DNA from: Candidatus Aminicenantota bacterium
GTDB lineage: Bacteria; Acidobacteriota; Aminicenantia; Aminicenantales; Aminicenantaceae
Length of the DNA stretch: 34,067 bases
NCBI GenBank assembly: GCA_029882525.1
Contig: JAOUKO010000006.1
Location: forward strand, 1-34,067
Direction of reading: 5' to 3'
The notes beneath the pieces were generated by a model. The model was not told where the DNA came from. It saw nothing but the letters and a program-made list of their open reading frames with translations, and ran no database searches. Below are positions 24,757 through 33,493 of this stretch, in pieces (the first letter of the stretch is position 1; each line of letters opens with the position of its first letter). The position numbers were made by a program, and so were the translations under genes.

Positions 24757-26897
24757 AAGACTTTCTCCCTCCTATTCTACTGGGATTTCTTGCTCTTTCA
24801 TTTCAAATTTTCCTGTTGAGGGAATTCTCTGTCCATTTCTACGGCAACGAAATCACTTTCGGGTTTATCCTCGCGGCCTGGCTTTTGTGGGGTGGGTTGG
24901 GAAGTATTGCCGCCTCTCAATTGAAATATTCTCCAGCCCGGTTCATCCGGGCCTATTACCTGGTCATCCTCATCTTTCCTGCTTGTCTTGTCGGGCTCAG
25001 GCTTTCCCGATTTTTACTTAACCTTCTCCCCGGTGAGATCACCGGGATCATTCCCATACTGGTCTCTTCTCTTCTGCTGGCTCTATTCGTCAGCTTTCCC
25101 CTGGGGATTCTTTTTGTCTTCAATGCTCTTTTCCAGAAAGGAAACCTCTATCAGGTCTATCTCCTTGAGTCTTTCGGTTCCTCGGTGGCTGGATTGCTGG
25201 TCTATTTCGTTCTCATTCCCTTCTTCTCCAATTGGCATGGAGCCGCTATTATCGGAGCCATCGTTTGCCTAGCGGCTTTTCTCACTTTTGGCGGAAAAAA
25301 GCAAATACTCTTTCCCCTTGGCATCCTGGTTCTCCTCGCCCTCTTCTGCATATTCGATTTCCCCAGCCAAAAGACCTACTGGAAGCCTTTTCAACTCATC
25401 AAGAGCAAAGACTCACCCTACGGAAAGCTCCAGGTTATCCAGACTGAGGAGCAGATATCTCTGTACAACAACAGCCTGCTCGACTATACCTACCCGAACC
25501 TGGCTTCCTCCGAGGAATCCGTTCACTTCGCGCTGCTCCAGAATCCTCAGGTCGAGCGTGTGCTGCTGGTGGGCGGAGGTGCAGGCGGAAGCCTGGCACA
25601 GATCCTGAAATATCCCAGGACAGAGGTCGATTATGTCGAGCTCGATCCGGAAATCATACATATGTCATTTGAATTTTTACCTGAAAAAGAGCGCAAAATC
25701 CTGAAGGACAAACGGGTCAAGATATTTTATCAGGATGGAAGGGCCTTCCTCGAGAAAACCAAAGAAATCTACGGGATGATCATCCTCAACCTCCCTGAAC
25801 CCGCTACCGCCCAGATCAACCGATTCTACACCAAGCAATTTTTCTTGAAAGCCAGAGAAAAATTGAACGAACAGGGAGTCTTTTCCTTCCGGGTCCCCTC
25901 AGCAGAGAATTACATCAGCCCTGAGCTCCAGGATTTTCTCTCCTCGCTCTATCACACTCTGAAAGAGGCTTTCCCTGTTGTTGAAGTCGTGCCCGGCGAC
26001 ATGAACGTCTTCCTGGCATCCTCCCGTCCTTTAACCATTAAATATGAGGATCTCAGTCACAAAATCGAAAGCCTCAACCTCCGGAATACGTATATCAGCC
26101 CCAATCTTCTCTTTTCACGTCTGAATCCTCTCCGAGTGGAGATGGTCAAAGAAAAAGTTCTCACCGGGAAAAAGACCATCAACCTCGACTTTTCCCCTAT
26201 CAGTTATTTCTATAATTCCGTGCTGTGGAGCACACAATTCAAAGGATTGGAAAGGAATGTGTTTTCTTTCTTCTCTTCCCTGCGTCCTTTCTGGCTGTTG
26301 GATTTCCCGTTGATTCTTTTCATTCTGCTTCTCATTATCCTCTGGCTGAGAAAGAAAAAATCTTCATTCTTCCTCGTCCCTCTCACTGTCATGGGATTCA
26401 CCACCATCGTCGCTGAAATCATCGTCATCGTTTCATTCCAGATCCTCTTCGGATACCTCTACCGAAGTATCGCTCTCCTGCTTACCTCCTTCATGTTCGG
26501 CCTCTTTTTAGGTTCTCTCCGGGGCAAAAAAAGAAAAAGAATAGAATTCGGGCAGCTTCTTCTTATTCAGGCCGGCTTTCTTCTTCTCCTCCTTGTACAA
26601 CAGTTTTCATTAAGGATGAATCCTCCTGAGATCTTATTCTTCCTCTACCTCCTTGCCCTTGGCTTTTTGGGGGGAGATCTGTTCATTGTTTCTAACCACC
26701 TTCTCCTCAAAGAAAAGAAAAACTATGGCCTGGGCTATGGATTGGACCTGCTCGGCTCCTTCGTTGGAGCACTCGCCGCTTCCTCTCTTCTGATTCCGCT
26801 GGTGGGGCTTCCTCATCTTCTTCGCTATCTTTTTATTCTGAATTCTTTTTGCTTCCTCTTTCTCATTGGAGGCTGGAAAAAAAATAGAATGGAGTAA
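24747..26897 (+). CDS. Membrane protein with an embedded spermidine-synthase-like methyltransferase-fold domain
   Basis: 716 residues: about seven N-terminal membrane helices (1-205), a spermidine-synthase-like domain (about 215-430) and a second membrane block (about 505-716). The SAM-fold loop is VERVLLVGGGAGGSLAQIL and the acidic strand end is DYVELDPEI. Where active aminopropyltransferases have a catalytic Asp before the DP motif, this has IILNLPEPATAQINRFYT, so Asp is Asn and polyamine synthesis is doubtful. The TTG at 24747 overlaps the radical SAM gene by 10 bases; the TTG at 24753, with AGGA at 24741-24744, is equally possible. Such fused proteins are widespread and uncharacterised. 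Confidence 0.83.
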   Translation: MELKDFLPPILLGFLALSFQIFLLREFSVHFYGNEITFGFILAAWLLWGGLGSIAASQLKYSPARFIRAYYLVILIFPACLVGLRLSRFLLNLLPGEITGIIPILVSSLLLALFVSFPLGILFVFNALFQKGNLYQVYLLESFGSSVAGLLVYFVLIPFFSNWHGAAIIGAIVCLAAFLTFGGKKQILFPLGILVLLALFCIFDFPSQKTYWKPFQLIKSKDSPYGKLQVIQTEEQISLYNNSLLDYTYPNLASSEESVHFALLQNPQVERVLLVGGGAGGSLAQILKYPRTEVDYVELDPEIIHMSFEFLPEKERKILKDKRVKIFYQDGRAFLEKTKEIYGMIILNLPEPATAQINRFYTKQFFLKAREKLNEQGVFSFRVPSAENYISPELQDFLSSLYHTLKEAFPVVEVVPGDMNVFLASSRPLTIKYEDLSHKIESLNLRNTYISPNLLFSRLNPLRVEMVKEKVLTGKKTINLDFSPISYFYNSVLWSTQFKGLERNVFSFFSSLRPFWLLDFPLILFILLLIILWLRKKKSSFFLVPLTVMGFTTIVAEIIVIVSFQILFGYLYRSIALLLTSFMFGLFLGSLRGKKRKRIEFGQLLLIQAGFLLLLLVQQFSLRMNPPEILFFLYLLALGFLGGDLFIVSNHLLLKEKKNYGLGYGLDLLGSFVGALAASSLLIPLVGLPHLLRYLFILNSFCFLFLIGGWKKNRME

Positions 26898-27014
26898 TCC
26901 ACTTTTTTCAGACCCTCCTGAGAAAGGCCGCGCCTTTGAATCTCAGTTAAAAAGCCTGCGCTCAGCCCTGAGGAAAAATGATTCTCTTCCATTTTGTAGG
27001 GGTAATTGAATGAC

Positions 27015-27075
27015 TAAAATACACGGAAATGAACTCGTTACCTTCAGATTTTTAATGCCATTCCCGTGTATTTTA
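27015..27075. terminator. 17-bp inverted repeat between convergent genes, possible two-way terminator
   Basis: Arms 27015-27031 (TAAAATACACGGAAATG) and 27059-27075 (CATTCCCGTGTATTTTA) pair at 16 of 17 positions around a 27-base loop. The AAAAT/ATTTT tracts at the stem base would give a T-run in both directions. It lies between the ends of the convergent membrane protein and S46 genes. The long loop makes it an unusual terminator. Confidence 0.5.
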
Positions 27076-27109
27076 CCAACACTATCTGAAAGAGAACCAG
27101 AAAGATTTA

Positions 27110-29356
27110 TTATTGATTCGAGAATTCTGGTTCGATCCCTATCTCTTTCAGGATATGGTCGGCGTGCTCGACGGCATCGAGGATCCAGAGGATGTAGCGA
27201 ACATCGACATGGATGGACCTGGTGAGGTCGGGCAGGAAGACCAAGTCGCTGGCCACTCCTTCTATGTTACCGTCGAAGAGTATGCCGGCGAATTCGGCTT
27301 TATTGTTCAGAGTGGCCGAGCCTGAATTCCCTCCAGTTGCGTCAAGGTCAGTCAACAGGTTCACTGGAACCTCTCCGGCTTCTTCAGATACATAAGAACC
27401 GAAACGTCCAGATTGGATGGCTTCGATGATCGAATCAGGAGCATCGAACGGCTGTTCGCCCTTGTTTTTAGTCCATTTTTCCACTACCTGAGAGACCTTG
27501 GTGAACGGGAAGTATTTCTCCTTATCCGGTGCCGGCTTGTAGCCGCGGACCGTACCGAATGAAATGCGGATGGTGCCGTTGGCATCCGGAGCGATGTTGC
27601 CCTGGTAATAGTCACGCAAGGCATAATAATAATGGGGGCGGAGCAGCACCGAAGCGCCGGAGTAACTCTTCTCGCTTTCTCTGAGCTGTTCGATGATTAG
27701 GCTGAGTTTCAGGGCAAACTGGATCAAGGTATCTTCGCTCTTGTTGAGGTCTTCCAGGCTGGCGTTCTTTAACAGGTTGAGGCGGTATTCCCTGTTTTCC
27801 ATCCTGGACCCGTCAAAAAGCGCGTTGACTTTCTGACGGATTCCCTCTTCACTGACCTCTTCACCGCCAAACAGGCCTTCCAAAATTTCAGGGCGTTCTT
27901 CATCTGGAAGTTTCAGTCCCTCCGCAATGGTTGTGACCAGCATGGTAACGTCGATCTCTCGCGAATAAGTCCGCTGCAGGCTGATCTGCTCCTGTTCGAT
28001 CCGCCTCCAGTTGCGCTCCTGGTAGGCCGGATCCCGTTCGTTATCGGGCTTGGGACGTTCTTCCGCCATCCGGACGATGGTCACGGCAGAGCTGGTTAGA
28101 GGAGCAAGAAATCTGCTCCCCATGAACCGCATCAACATATTAGCTTCCCATGATTCTTGATATTCCTCAAACAGCTTATCCAATTCCTGGATAATGGTCC
28201 CGTATTTTTCTTTCCGCTCAGAATCAGACCGTATCCATTTTTGCAATTCCTTTTCTTTCTGGATTTTCTCGCGGACGATATCCTTCTTTCGAGCGCCTTC
28301 CAAGACACCGATAGAGTTCTTTTTGCTGTTTTCCAGACCGGATAATATTCGGGCAGCTTTGATCTCTAAATCTTTATCATCTCCGACTGTTTCATTGACG
28401 GCATCGATGTAGGTCTGAAAGAGTTCGACCCTCCGGGGCAGGTTCTGATCGATCTCGAATCGAGTTTCCAGGGTCGTGGTCAACCGCTCGGTGCTCCCGG
28501 GATAACCGATAACAAAAGCGAGGTCCCCTGACTTGAACCCTTCTTTGGAAACACGCAGATAGGCTTTCGGTTTGAACGGAACATTATCCACAGAGTAATC
28601 CGCTGGTTTGCCATCTTTTCCCACATAAGCTCTTAACAGCGAAAAGTCCCCGGTGTGACGGGGCCACATCCAGTTGTCGATGTCTCCTCCGAACTCGCCG
28701 ATCCCCCGATGAGGAGCGTACACCAGACGGACATCACGGATTTCCAGTCTGACGATAACATAATATTGTCCTCCGCCGTAGAAATTGGCCACCTCACAGC
28801 GGGAATCAGGATTGGCTTCCTCGAATTCCTTGACGATAGCTTTTTCCCGCCTTTCGATCTCATCGTACCTCTCTAGATCATCTTCTATCCCGTCGATTCC
28901 CTCCAACATACGATTGGTGACATCGATGACAGCGGTGGTGACATACACCCGGGCTGTTGGACCTGCGGATATTTCTTCTTCACGGTTTTTAGCCAGGAAT
29001 CCTGTGTGGAGCAGGTTGTTATCCTTGGTCGAGTTGTACTGCAGGTATCCTCGGACACAATGGTAGTTTGTGATGATCAGTCCGTCCGGACTGATGAATG
29101 AGGCTGAACATCCTCCGAGACTGATGATGGCGTTCAACGGGAATTCCAGAGGATCGGAAAACACCTCCGGGTCAATACCCAGGCCCATCTCTTTTAAGGT
29201 GTCGCCGTGGATTTCCGCGACTTGCTGCGGCAGCCACATCCCCCCGGGTTCATAGATCAAGGCCTCGCCGGCATCAGTGGTTTGAGTAGATTCCGGCCGG
29301 CATGAAATTAAGCATAACAAACAGAGGATGGTAACGAAAATAAGGGTTTTTCTCAT
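27110..29356 (-). CDS. S46-family dipeptidyl-peptidase, probable lipoprotein, DPP7-type
   Basis: 748 residues. Removes dipeptides from peptide N termini outside the cytoplasm. MRKTLIFVTILCLLCLISC ends in a lipobox (LISC, Cys19), so the enzyme is probably membrane-anchored. Catalytic triad: His99 in ITNYHC, Asp in GGDIDNWMWPRHTGDF, Ser678 in GGNSGSATLN. The specificity position after the serine reads FDGN (Gly696), as in DPP7, which prefers hydrophobic P1 residues; DPP11 has Arg there. I chose the ATG at 29356 with AGGAGA eight bases upstream; the in-frame ATG at 29422 would bury the signal peptide. A perfect -10 box TATAAT lies at 29454-29449 with no clear -35. Confidence 0.94.
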   Translation of the reverse strand: MRKTLIFVTILCLLCLISCRPESTQTTDAGEALIYEPGGMWLPQQVAEIHGDTLKEMGLGIDPEVFSDPLEFPLNAIISLGGCSASFISPDGLIITNYHCVRGYLQYNSTKDNNLLHTGFLAKNREEEISAGPTARVYVTTAVIDVTNRMLEGIDGIEDDLERYDEIERREKAIVKEFEEANPDSRCEVANFYGGGQYYVIVRLEIRDVRLVYAPHRGIGEFGGDIDNWMWPRHTGDFSLLRAYVGKDGKPADYSVDNVPFKPKAYLRVSKEGFKSGDLAFVIGYPGSTERLTTTLETRFEIDQNLPRRVELFQTYIDAVNETVGDDKDLEIKAARILSGLENSKKNSIGVLEGARKKDIVREKIQKEKELQKWIRSDSERKEKYGTIIQELDKLFEEYQESWEANMLMRFMGSRFLAPLTSSAVTIVRMAEERPKPDNERDPAYQERNWRRIEQEQISLQRTYSREIDVTMLVTTIAEGLKLPDEERPEILEGLFGGEEVSEEGIRQKVNALFDGSRMENREYRLNLLKNASLEDLNKSEDTLIQFALKLSLIIEQLRESEKSYSGASVLLRPHYYYALRDYYQGNIAPDANGTIRISFGTVRGYKPAPDKEKYFPFTKVSQVVEKWTKNKGEQPFDAPDSIIEAIQSGRFGSYVSEEAGEVPVNLLTDLDATGGNSGSATLNNKAEFAGILFDGNIEGVASDLVFLPDLTRSIHVDVRYILWILDAVEHADHILKEIGIEPEFSNQ

Positions 29357-29859
29357 TAAATCTTTCTCCTTTTTCCTAAAGTGATTGATATATTTAAATT
29401 TTGGATAATCCTGTTTACTCAATCCTCTAAGGATTGATTTTAAACACTATTATACTCCAATTTATTTGTAAACAATATTTCATCCGATGACAGAAAGTAA
29501 GCTGAGTGAATATTGACTCCAACGTGAGTATTATCAATCCATTTGACTGTTTTTCTTCTGATGGATTATTTGGCTGGCACCAGATCAGCGAGGCTGAATA
29601 CTCAAGAAATGCCTCGATTGTCAAAAAACCTTAAACATATACGCCTTTCCAACCTCCTCTTCCTCATCTTCTTCACTATTTTTTCCTCCTGTACTCTTTT
29701 TGTCTTCTTTTTTTTGTCGGAGGATGGAGAAAAATTATTTTTTTGTGATAATTTCTTGACAGAAAAACGGAATTATGATTTACTGTAAGGTAATTCATTT
29801 CTCTATAATTCCTATATTAACTATAGGGATTTGTCCCTAGTTTGAAAGAGTGAATCCTC
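29357..29859. other. Divergent regulatory region between the S46 gene and hdrC (503 bases)
   Basis: For the S46 gene (minus): TATAAT at 29454-29449 and a perfect 7-bp hairpin in the leader (TCAATCC at 29419-29425, GGATTGA at 29431-29437). For hdrC (plus): a promoter at 29756-29784, another TATAAT at 29804-29809, and a bulged hairpin near 29819-29842 (TATAGGGA, then TCCCTA). Between them is T-rich sequence with an 81-codon frame that I do not think is a gene. Confidence 0.55.
29756..29784 (+). promoter_or_regulatory. Possible promoter of the hdrCB-korDABC operon
   Basis: A perfect TTGACA (29756-29761) and TTTACT (29779-29784) with a 17-base spacer. The start near 29791 gives a leader of about 70 bases that contains the bulged hairpin at 29819-29842. 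Confidence 0.42.
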
Positions 29860-30267
29860 ATGAGAATCAACATATCCAAAAGAAAGATCAGGGATCGTTT
29901 TGTGGCCAAAATCGAAGAGTTAAGCGGCCAAAACCTGCTTGCCTGCTATCAATGCGGCAAGTGTTCTGCGGGATGCCCGGCTGTCTCTCAGATGGACATT
30001 CTTCCCAACCAGATCATCCGCTTCGCTCAGCTGGGCTTCAAGGATGAACTCCTGAAATCCAAGTCCATCTGGATCTGCGCCTCCTGTTTCACCTGCAATG
30101 CCCGCTGTCCCAAAGGCATTAATATTGCTGAAGTCATAGAGGCTATCAGGCAAATCCTGCTCCGGAAGAGAGAAGACCATGTCCAGGTCCAAAAGCTTTC
30201 GGATTCAGAAAAAGGTGATATTCCTCCGATTGCGCTCATCAGCAGCTTGAGGAAATTTACATCTTGA
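29860..30267 (+). CDS. hdrC: Heterodisulfide-reductase subunit C-like iron-sulfur protein
   Basis: 135 residues, soluble. Two [4Fe-4S] motifs: C29-x2-C32-x2-C35-x3-C39-P and C73-x2-C76-x2-C79-x3-C83-P. In Hdr complexes HdrC passes electrons between the flavin subunit HdrA and the HdrB site. It is followed by hdrB, with a 54-base gap. No hdrA gene is in the window, so the partner may be encoded elsewhere or replaced by the Kor proteins. No strong ribosome-binding site precedes the ATG. Confidence 0.88.
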   Translation: MRINISKRKIRDRFVAKIEELSGQNLLACYQCGKCSAGCPAVSQMDILPNQIIRFAQLGFKDELLKSKSIWICASCFTCNARCPKGINIAEVIEAIRQILLRKREDHVQVQKLSDSEKGDIPPIALISSLRKFTS

Positions 30268-30321
30268 ATTGAGATATTATGATTTATAACTTTTTTTATT
30301 TTCGTTTCATAAAGGATCATA

Positions 30322-31200
30322 ATGAAAATAAGCTATTATCCTGGTTGCACTCTGAAAAACAATGCGAAAAATTTTGAAGATTCGACACTTTGCTCCCTAA
30401 ATAAACTCGGAATACAAGTCGAAGAGCTTCCCCGCTGGAACTGCTGTGGAACGGTCTTCTCTCTGGCCACTGATGACCTCATCCATCATTTAGCTCCCCT
30501 CCGCAACCTCATCCGGGTCAAGGAATCCAACTCAGACAAGGTCATGACTCTCTGCGCCATGTGCTACAACACCCTGAAGAGAGCCAACGAAAGAGTCAAA
30601 TCCGACCCGGAGAGTCTCGATAAAATCAATGAATTCATGTACCGCGAAAAAGTCAAATACAAAGGAGACGTGAAAATTCTTCACCTCCTGGAGCTCCTGA
30701 GGGACGAGATAAAATTTGAGACCATTGCCCAGCAGGTGGTCAAGCCGTTAAAAGGATTGAAAGTGGCCAATTACTACGGCTGCCTGTTGGTCCGTCCCAA
30801 GGAAATCGGCCTGGACGACGTCGAAAACCCGACCATCTTGGAGACGCTGACAACCGTCCTGGGTGCAGTGCCCATAGATTTTCCTTACAAGACAGAATGC
30901 TGCGGGGCTTATCAAACGGTCGACAAGCCTGATATCGTGGCCGAACGGACTTACCAAATCCTCACCTCAGCTCAATCACAGGGAGCGGACATTGTTGCCG
31001 TGAGCTGCCCTCTCTGTGCCTTCAACCTTGACCACCGCCAGCAACACACCGTCAAAAAATATCCTGAATTCAAGCATATCCCTATCCTTTATTTCACTCA
31101 GCTCTTAGCCATAGCTTTGGGTTGCCCCGAGGAAGCGCTCAGGTTCGACCTCCATTATGTCGACCCTAAGCCTGTTCTCAAAGAGAAGGGATTGATTTGA
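30322..31200 (+). CDS. hdrB: Heterodisulfide-reductase subunit B-like protein
   Basis: 292 residues with two CCG domains. The first: YYPGC9, WNC41C42G, LC78AMC81. The second: YYGC154, TEC193C194G, SC-x2-C near residue 231. These sets hold the unusual non-cubane [4Fe-4S] clusters of HdrB, the site of disulfide reduction in methanogens. In bacteria the real substrate is often unknown. AAAGGA lies before the ATG. korD starts 7 bases after the stop, so hdrCB and kor form one operon. Confidence 0.9.
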   Translation: MKISYYPGCTLKNNAKNFEDSTLCSLNKLGIQVEELPRWNCCGTVFSLATDDLIHHLAPLRNLIRVKESNSDKVMTLCAMCYNTLKRANERVKSDPESLDKINEFMYREKVKYKGDVKILHLLELLRDEIKFETIAQQVVKPLKGLKVANYYGCLLVRPKEIGLDDVENPTILETLTTVLGAVPIDFPYKTECCGAYQTVDKPDIVAERTYQILTSAQSQGADIVAVSCPLCAFNLDHRQQHTVKKYPEFKHIPILYFTQLLAIALGCPEEALRFDLHYVDPKPVLKEKGLI

Positions 31201-31207
31201 GGGACAA

Positions 31208-31483
31208 ATGATACATTTTGGCGATCTCAAATCCAAAAAGGGCAAAATTCACATCGAAAAAGACAGGTGTAAGGGATGTGGATTCTGCGTGGAATACTGC
31301 CCGAAAGATGTCCTTGAGCTCTCCGAAGAGTTCAACATCAAAGGATATCATCCTCCGCTAGTCGTGAGGGAGGATGACTGCCTCTACTGTCAGCTCTGCG
31401 AGACCATATGCCCTGAGTTTGCCATATTTGTCACTCTCAAGAAAGAGGAGAAAGAAGGTGAAAAAGGTGAAAGCAGACCCTAA
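31208..31483 (+). CDS. korD: 2-oxoacid:ferredoxin oxidoreductase, ferredoxin-like delta subunit
   Basis: 91 residues with two [4Fe-4S] motifs: C21-x2-C24-x2-C27-x3-C31-P and C58-x2-C61-x2-C64-x3-C68-P. It carries electrons from the TPP/iron-sulfur centre of the Kor enzyme to ferredoxin or to the neighbouring Hdr proteins. GAGGG lies just before the ATG, and the 3' end overlaps korA by 26 bases. The C-terminal tail is highly charged (EKEGEKGES). Confidence 0.9.
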   Translation: MIHFGDLKSKKGKIHIEKDRCKGCGFCVEYCPKDVLELSEEFNIKGYHPPLVVREDDCLYCQLCETICPEFAIFVTLKKEEKEGEKGESRP

Positions 31484-32624
31484 AGGAGTATTAACCGGCT
31501 CCCATTATTTAGACGGAGACTACGCCCTTGCTGAAGGAGCTCTGGCGGCTGGCTGCCGCTTCTTCGCTGGCTACCCCATCACTCCCTCCACAGAAACAGC
31601 CGAACGATTCTCTGAAAGGATTCCTATGGTTGGCGGAGTCTTTATCCAGATGGAAGACGAGCTCGCTTCCATAGCCGCCCTGATCGGGGCTGCCTGGGGT
31701 GGAAAAAAATCCATGACCGTGACTTCCGGCCCGGGGTTTTCCCTTATGATGGAAAATATCGGGCTGGCCTGTATGCTGGAAACACCTCTGGTGATAGCCA
31801 ATGTCCAAAGAGGAGGCCCTTCGACAGGGCTCCCCACCTTGACCGGTCAGCAGGATATGATGCAGGTCAAATGGGGATCGCATGGCGATTATAAGATCAT
31901 CGCCCTTTCCCCCGATTCTCCTCAGGAATGTTTTGACCTCACCATCGAGGCCTTCAATTTATCCGAAATTTACCGGGTTCCCACTTTTGTCATGACCGAC
32001 GAGTGTGTCGGGCACATGCATGAGAAGGTGGTCATCCCTCCAGCCGAAGAGATCGAGCTCGTTGAAAGGAAATGGTATTCAGGCCCCAAGAACGAATACC
32101 TTCCTTTCAAGCCTGATAAGGATATGGTTCCATTCATGGTCAAAGTCGGTGACGGATATCATTTCCATATTACTGGATTAACCCACGACGAGCACGGCTA
32201 TCCGGTGATCAACGCCGAATGCCAGGATGTCTGTGTCCGCCACCTGAATGACAAGATCACCAATAATGCCGATAAGATCATCAGAATCGAAGAAGACCAA
32301 ATAGACACCGCTGAAATCGTAGTCATCTCCTACGGGATCACCTCCAGGGTGACAACAAGAGCGGTAAGGAAAGCAAGAGAGGCTGGCATAAAAGTCGGAA
32401 CAATCCGGTTGATCACTGTCTGGCCTTTTCCCGAGAAGCGGATCAAAGAGCTGGCTAAGAAAGTGAAGGCCTTCGTCGTCCCCGAGATCAATTATGGACA
32501 GGTCGTCCATGAAGTTGAACGGAGCGCTGCAGGTCAAGCTCCGGCTATCCTTGTCCCTCACTGCGGAGGTTGGGTCCACGACCCGGATGATATTCTTAAG
32601 GCTATCAAGGAGGCTGCCAAATGA
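31458..32624 (+). CDS. korA: 2-oxoacid:ferredoxin oxidoreductase alpha subunit, probably 2-oxoglutarate type
   Basis: 388 residues. Contains [18 protein letters not shown] (pyrimidine-binding part of the TPP enzyme fold), [44 protein letters not shown] and the C-terminal domain [16 protein letters not shown]. These fit KorA. The GTG at 31458 is chosen because AGAGGAG at 31444-31450 lies 7 bases upstream; the frame opens earlier (an ATG at 31374), but that would overlap korD by 110 bases. The stop overlaps korB (ATGA). The exact 2-oxoacid cannot be proved from sequence. Confidence 0.93.
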   Translation: MKKVKADPKGVLTGSHYLDGDYALAEGALAAGCRFFAGYPITPSTETAERFSERIPMVGGVFIQMEDELASIAALIGAAWGGKKSMTVTSGPGFSLMMENIGLACMLETPLVIANVQRGGPSTGLPTLTGQQDMMQVKWGSHGDYKIIALSPDSPQECFDLTIEAFNLSEIYRVPTFVMTDECVGHMHEKVVIPPAEEIELVERKWYSGPKNEYLPFKPDKDMVPFMVKVGDGYHFHITGLTHDEHGYPVINAECQDVCVRHLNDKITNNADKIIRIEEDQIDTAEIVVISYGITSRVTTRAVRKAREAGIKVGTIRLITVWPFPEKRIKELAKKVKAFVVPEINYGQVVHEVERSAAGQAPAILVPHCGGWVHDPDDILKAIKEAAK

Positions 32625-33493
32625 AGGAAGAAGACCGTCTCGAAGAAAGAAATCCCATCGAAGATCTTCTGAGAATGGACCGGATCCCCCATATCTGGTG
32701 TCCTGGCTGTGGAATAGGAACAGTCGTCACCTCCTTTGCTGAAGCTCTGCGCAAGAGCAAGATCGACCTGGATAAGGTGGCGATCCTCTCCGGAATCGGA
32801 TGCACAGGACGGGTAGCCGGTTACATCAAGCTGGACTCCATCCACACCACGCATGGCCGCGCTATTCCTGTGGCTACGGGTCTGAAGCTGGCCAATCCCG
32901 ATTTAAAAGTAGTCGTGTTCAGCGGAGACGGAGACATCGCCGGAATCGGGGGCAACCATTTCATCCATGCCGCTCGAAGGAACATGGACCTCATCATCAT
33001 CTGTGTCAATAATTTCAACTATGCCATGACCGGCGGCCAGGTGGCACCCACAACGCCGATCGGAGGCAATGCCTCCACAGCCCCTTACGGGAACTTCGAG
33101 TATCCTTTTAGCCTTCCCTATCTGGCTGAGGCCTGCGGAGCCACTTATGTCGCCCGCTGGACAGCCCTCCATCTCAGGAGAGTGACCAAGTCGATCCAGG
33201 AAGCTTTCAAAAAGAGAGGATTTTCCTTCATCGAGGTCATCACTCCTTGTGTGACCCTCTATGCCCGCAGGAACCGCCTCGGCGACGGACTGAACCTTCT
33301 TAAATATTACTATGAAAAATCCGAGATCCAGCATGGAGCAGACACCAGAACCCTGGATATCAGCTACCAGGGAAAACTCATCGTCGGCAAATTCGTCGAC
33401 AAGGAAAAACCAACCTTCCTGGATTGCATGAACGAACATCTCGCCAAGGTCTTGGGAGATAAATACCAGCTCTATGGAGTAAACAATGAGTGA
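32621..33493 (+). CDS. korB: 2-oxoacid:ferredoxin oxidoreductase beta subunit
   Basis: 290 residues. TPP and Mg binding: FSGDGDIAGIGGNHFIHAAR, followed by NNFNYAMTGGQ. The iron-sulfur ligands include WCPGCGIG near the start (about 26-33), GIGCTGR, and a later Cys in ITPCVTLYARRN. It catalyses oxidative decarboxylation of the 2-oxoacid with korA. Start and stop overlap both neighbours, typical of a tight operon. Confidence 0.95.
   Translation: MKEEDRLEERNPIEDLLRMDRIPHIWCPGCGIGTVVTSFAEALRKSKIDLDKVAILSGIGCTGRVAGYIKLDSIHTTHGRAIPVATGLKLANPDLKVVVFSGDGDIAGIGGNHFIHAARRNMDLIIICVNNFNYAMTGGQVAPTTPIGGNASTAPYGNFEYPFSLPYLAEACGATYVARWTALHLRRVTKSIQEAFKKRGFSFIEVITPCVTLYARRNRLGDGLNLLKYYYEKSEIQHGADTRTLDISYQGKLIVGKFVDKEKPTFLDCMNEHLAKVLGDKYQLYGVNNE

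Noticed and set aside
29543-29788. An 81-codon open frame between the S46 and hdrC genes with a hydrophobic middle
   Set aside because: It starts with TTG without a ribosome-binding site, its hydrophobic run comes from T-rich DNA, and it covers the probable hdrC promoter.
31374-31457. Longer korA frame starting at the ATG at 31374
   Set aside because: The extra 28 residues come from korD read in another frame; the GTG at 31458 has a well-placed AGAGGAG.
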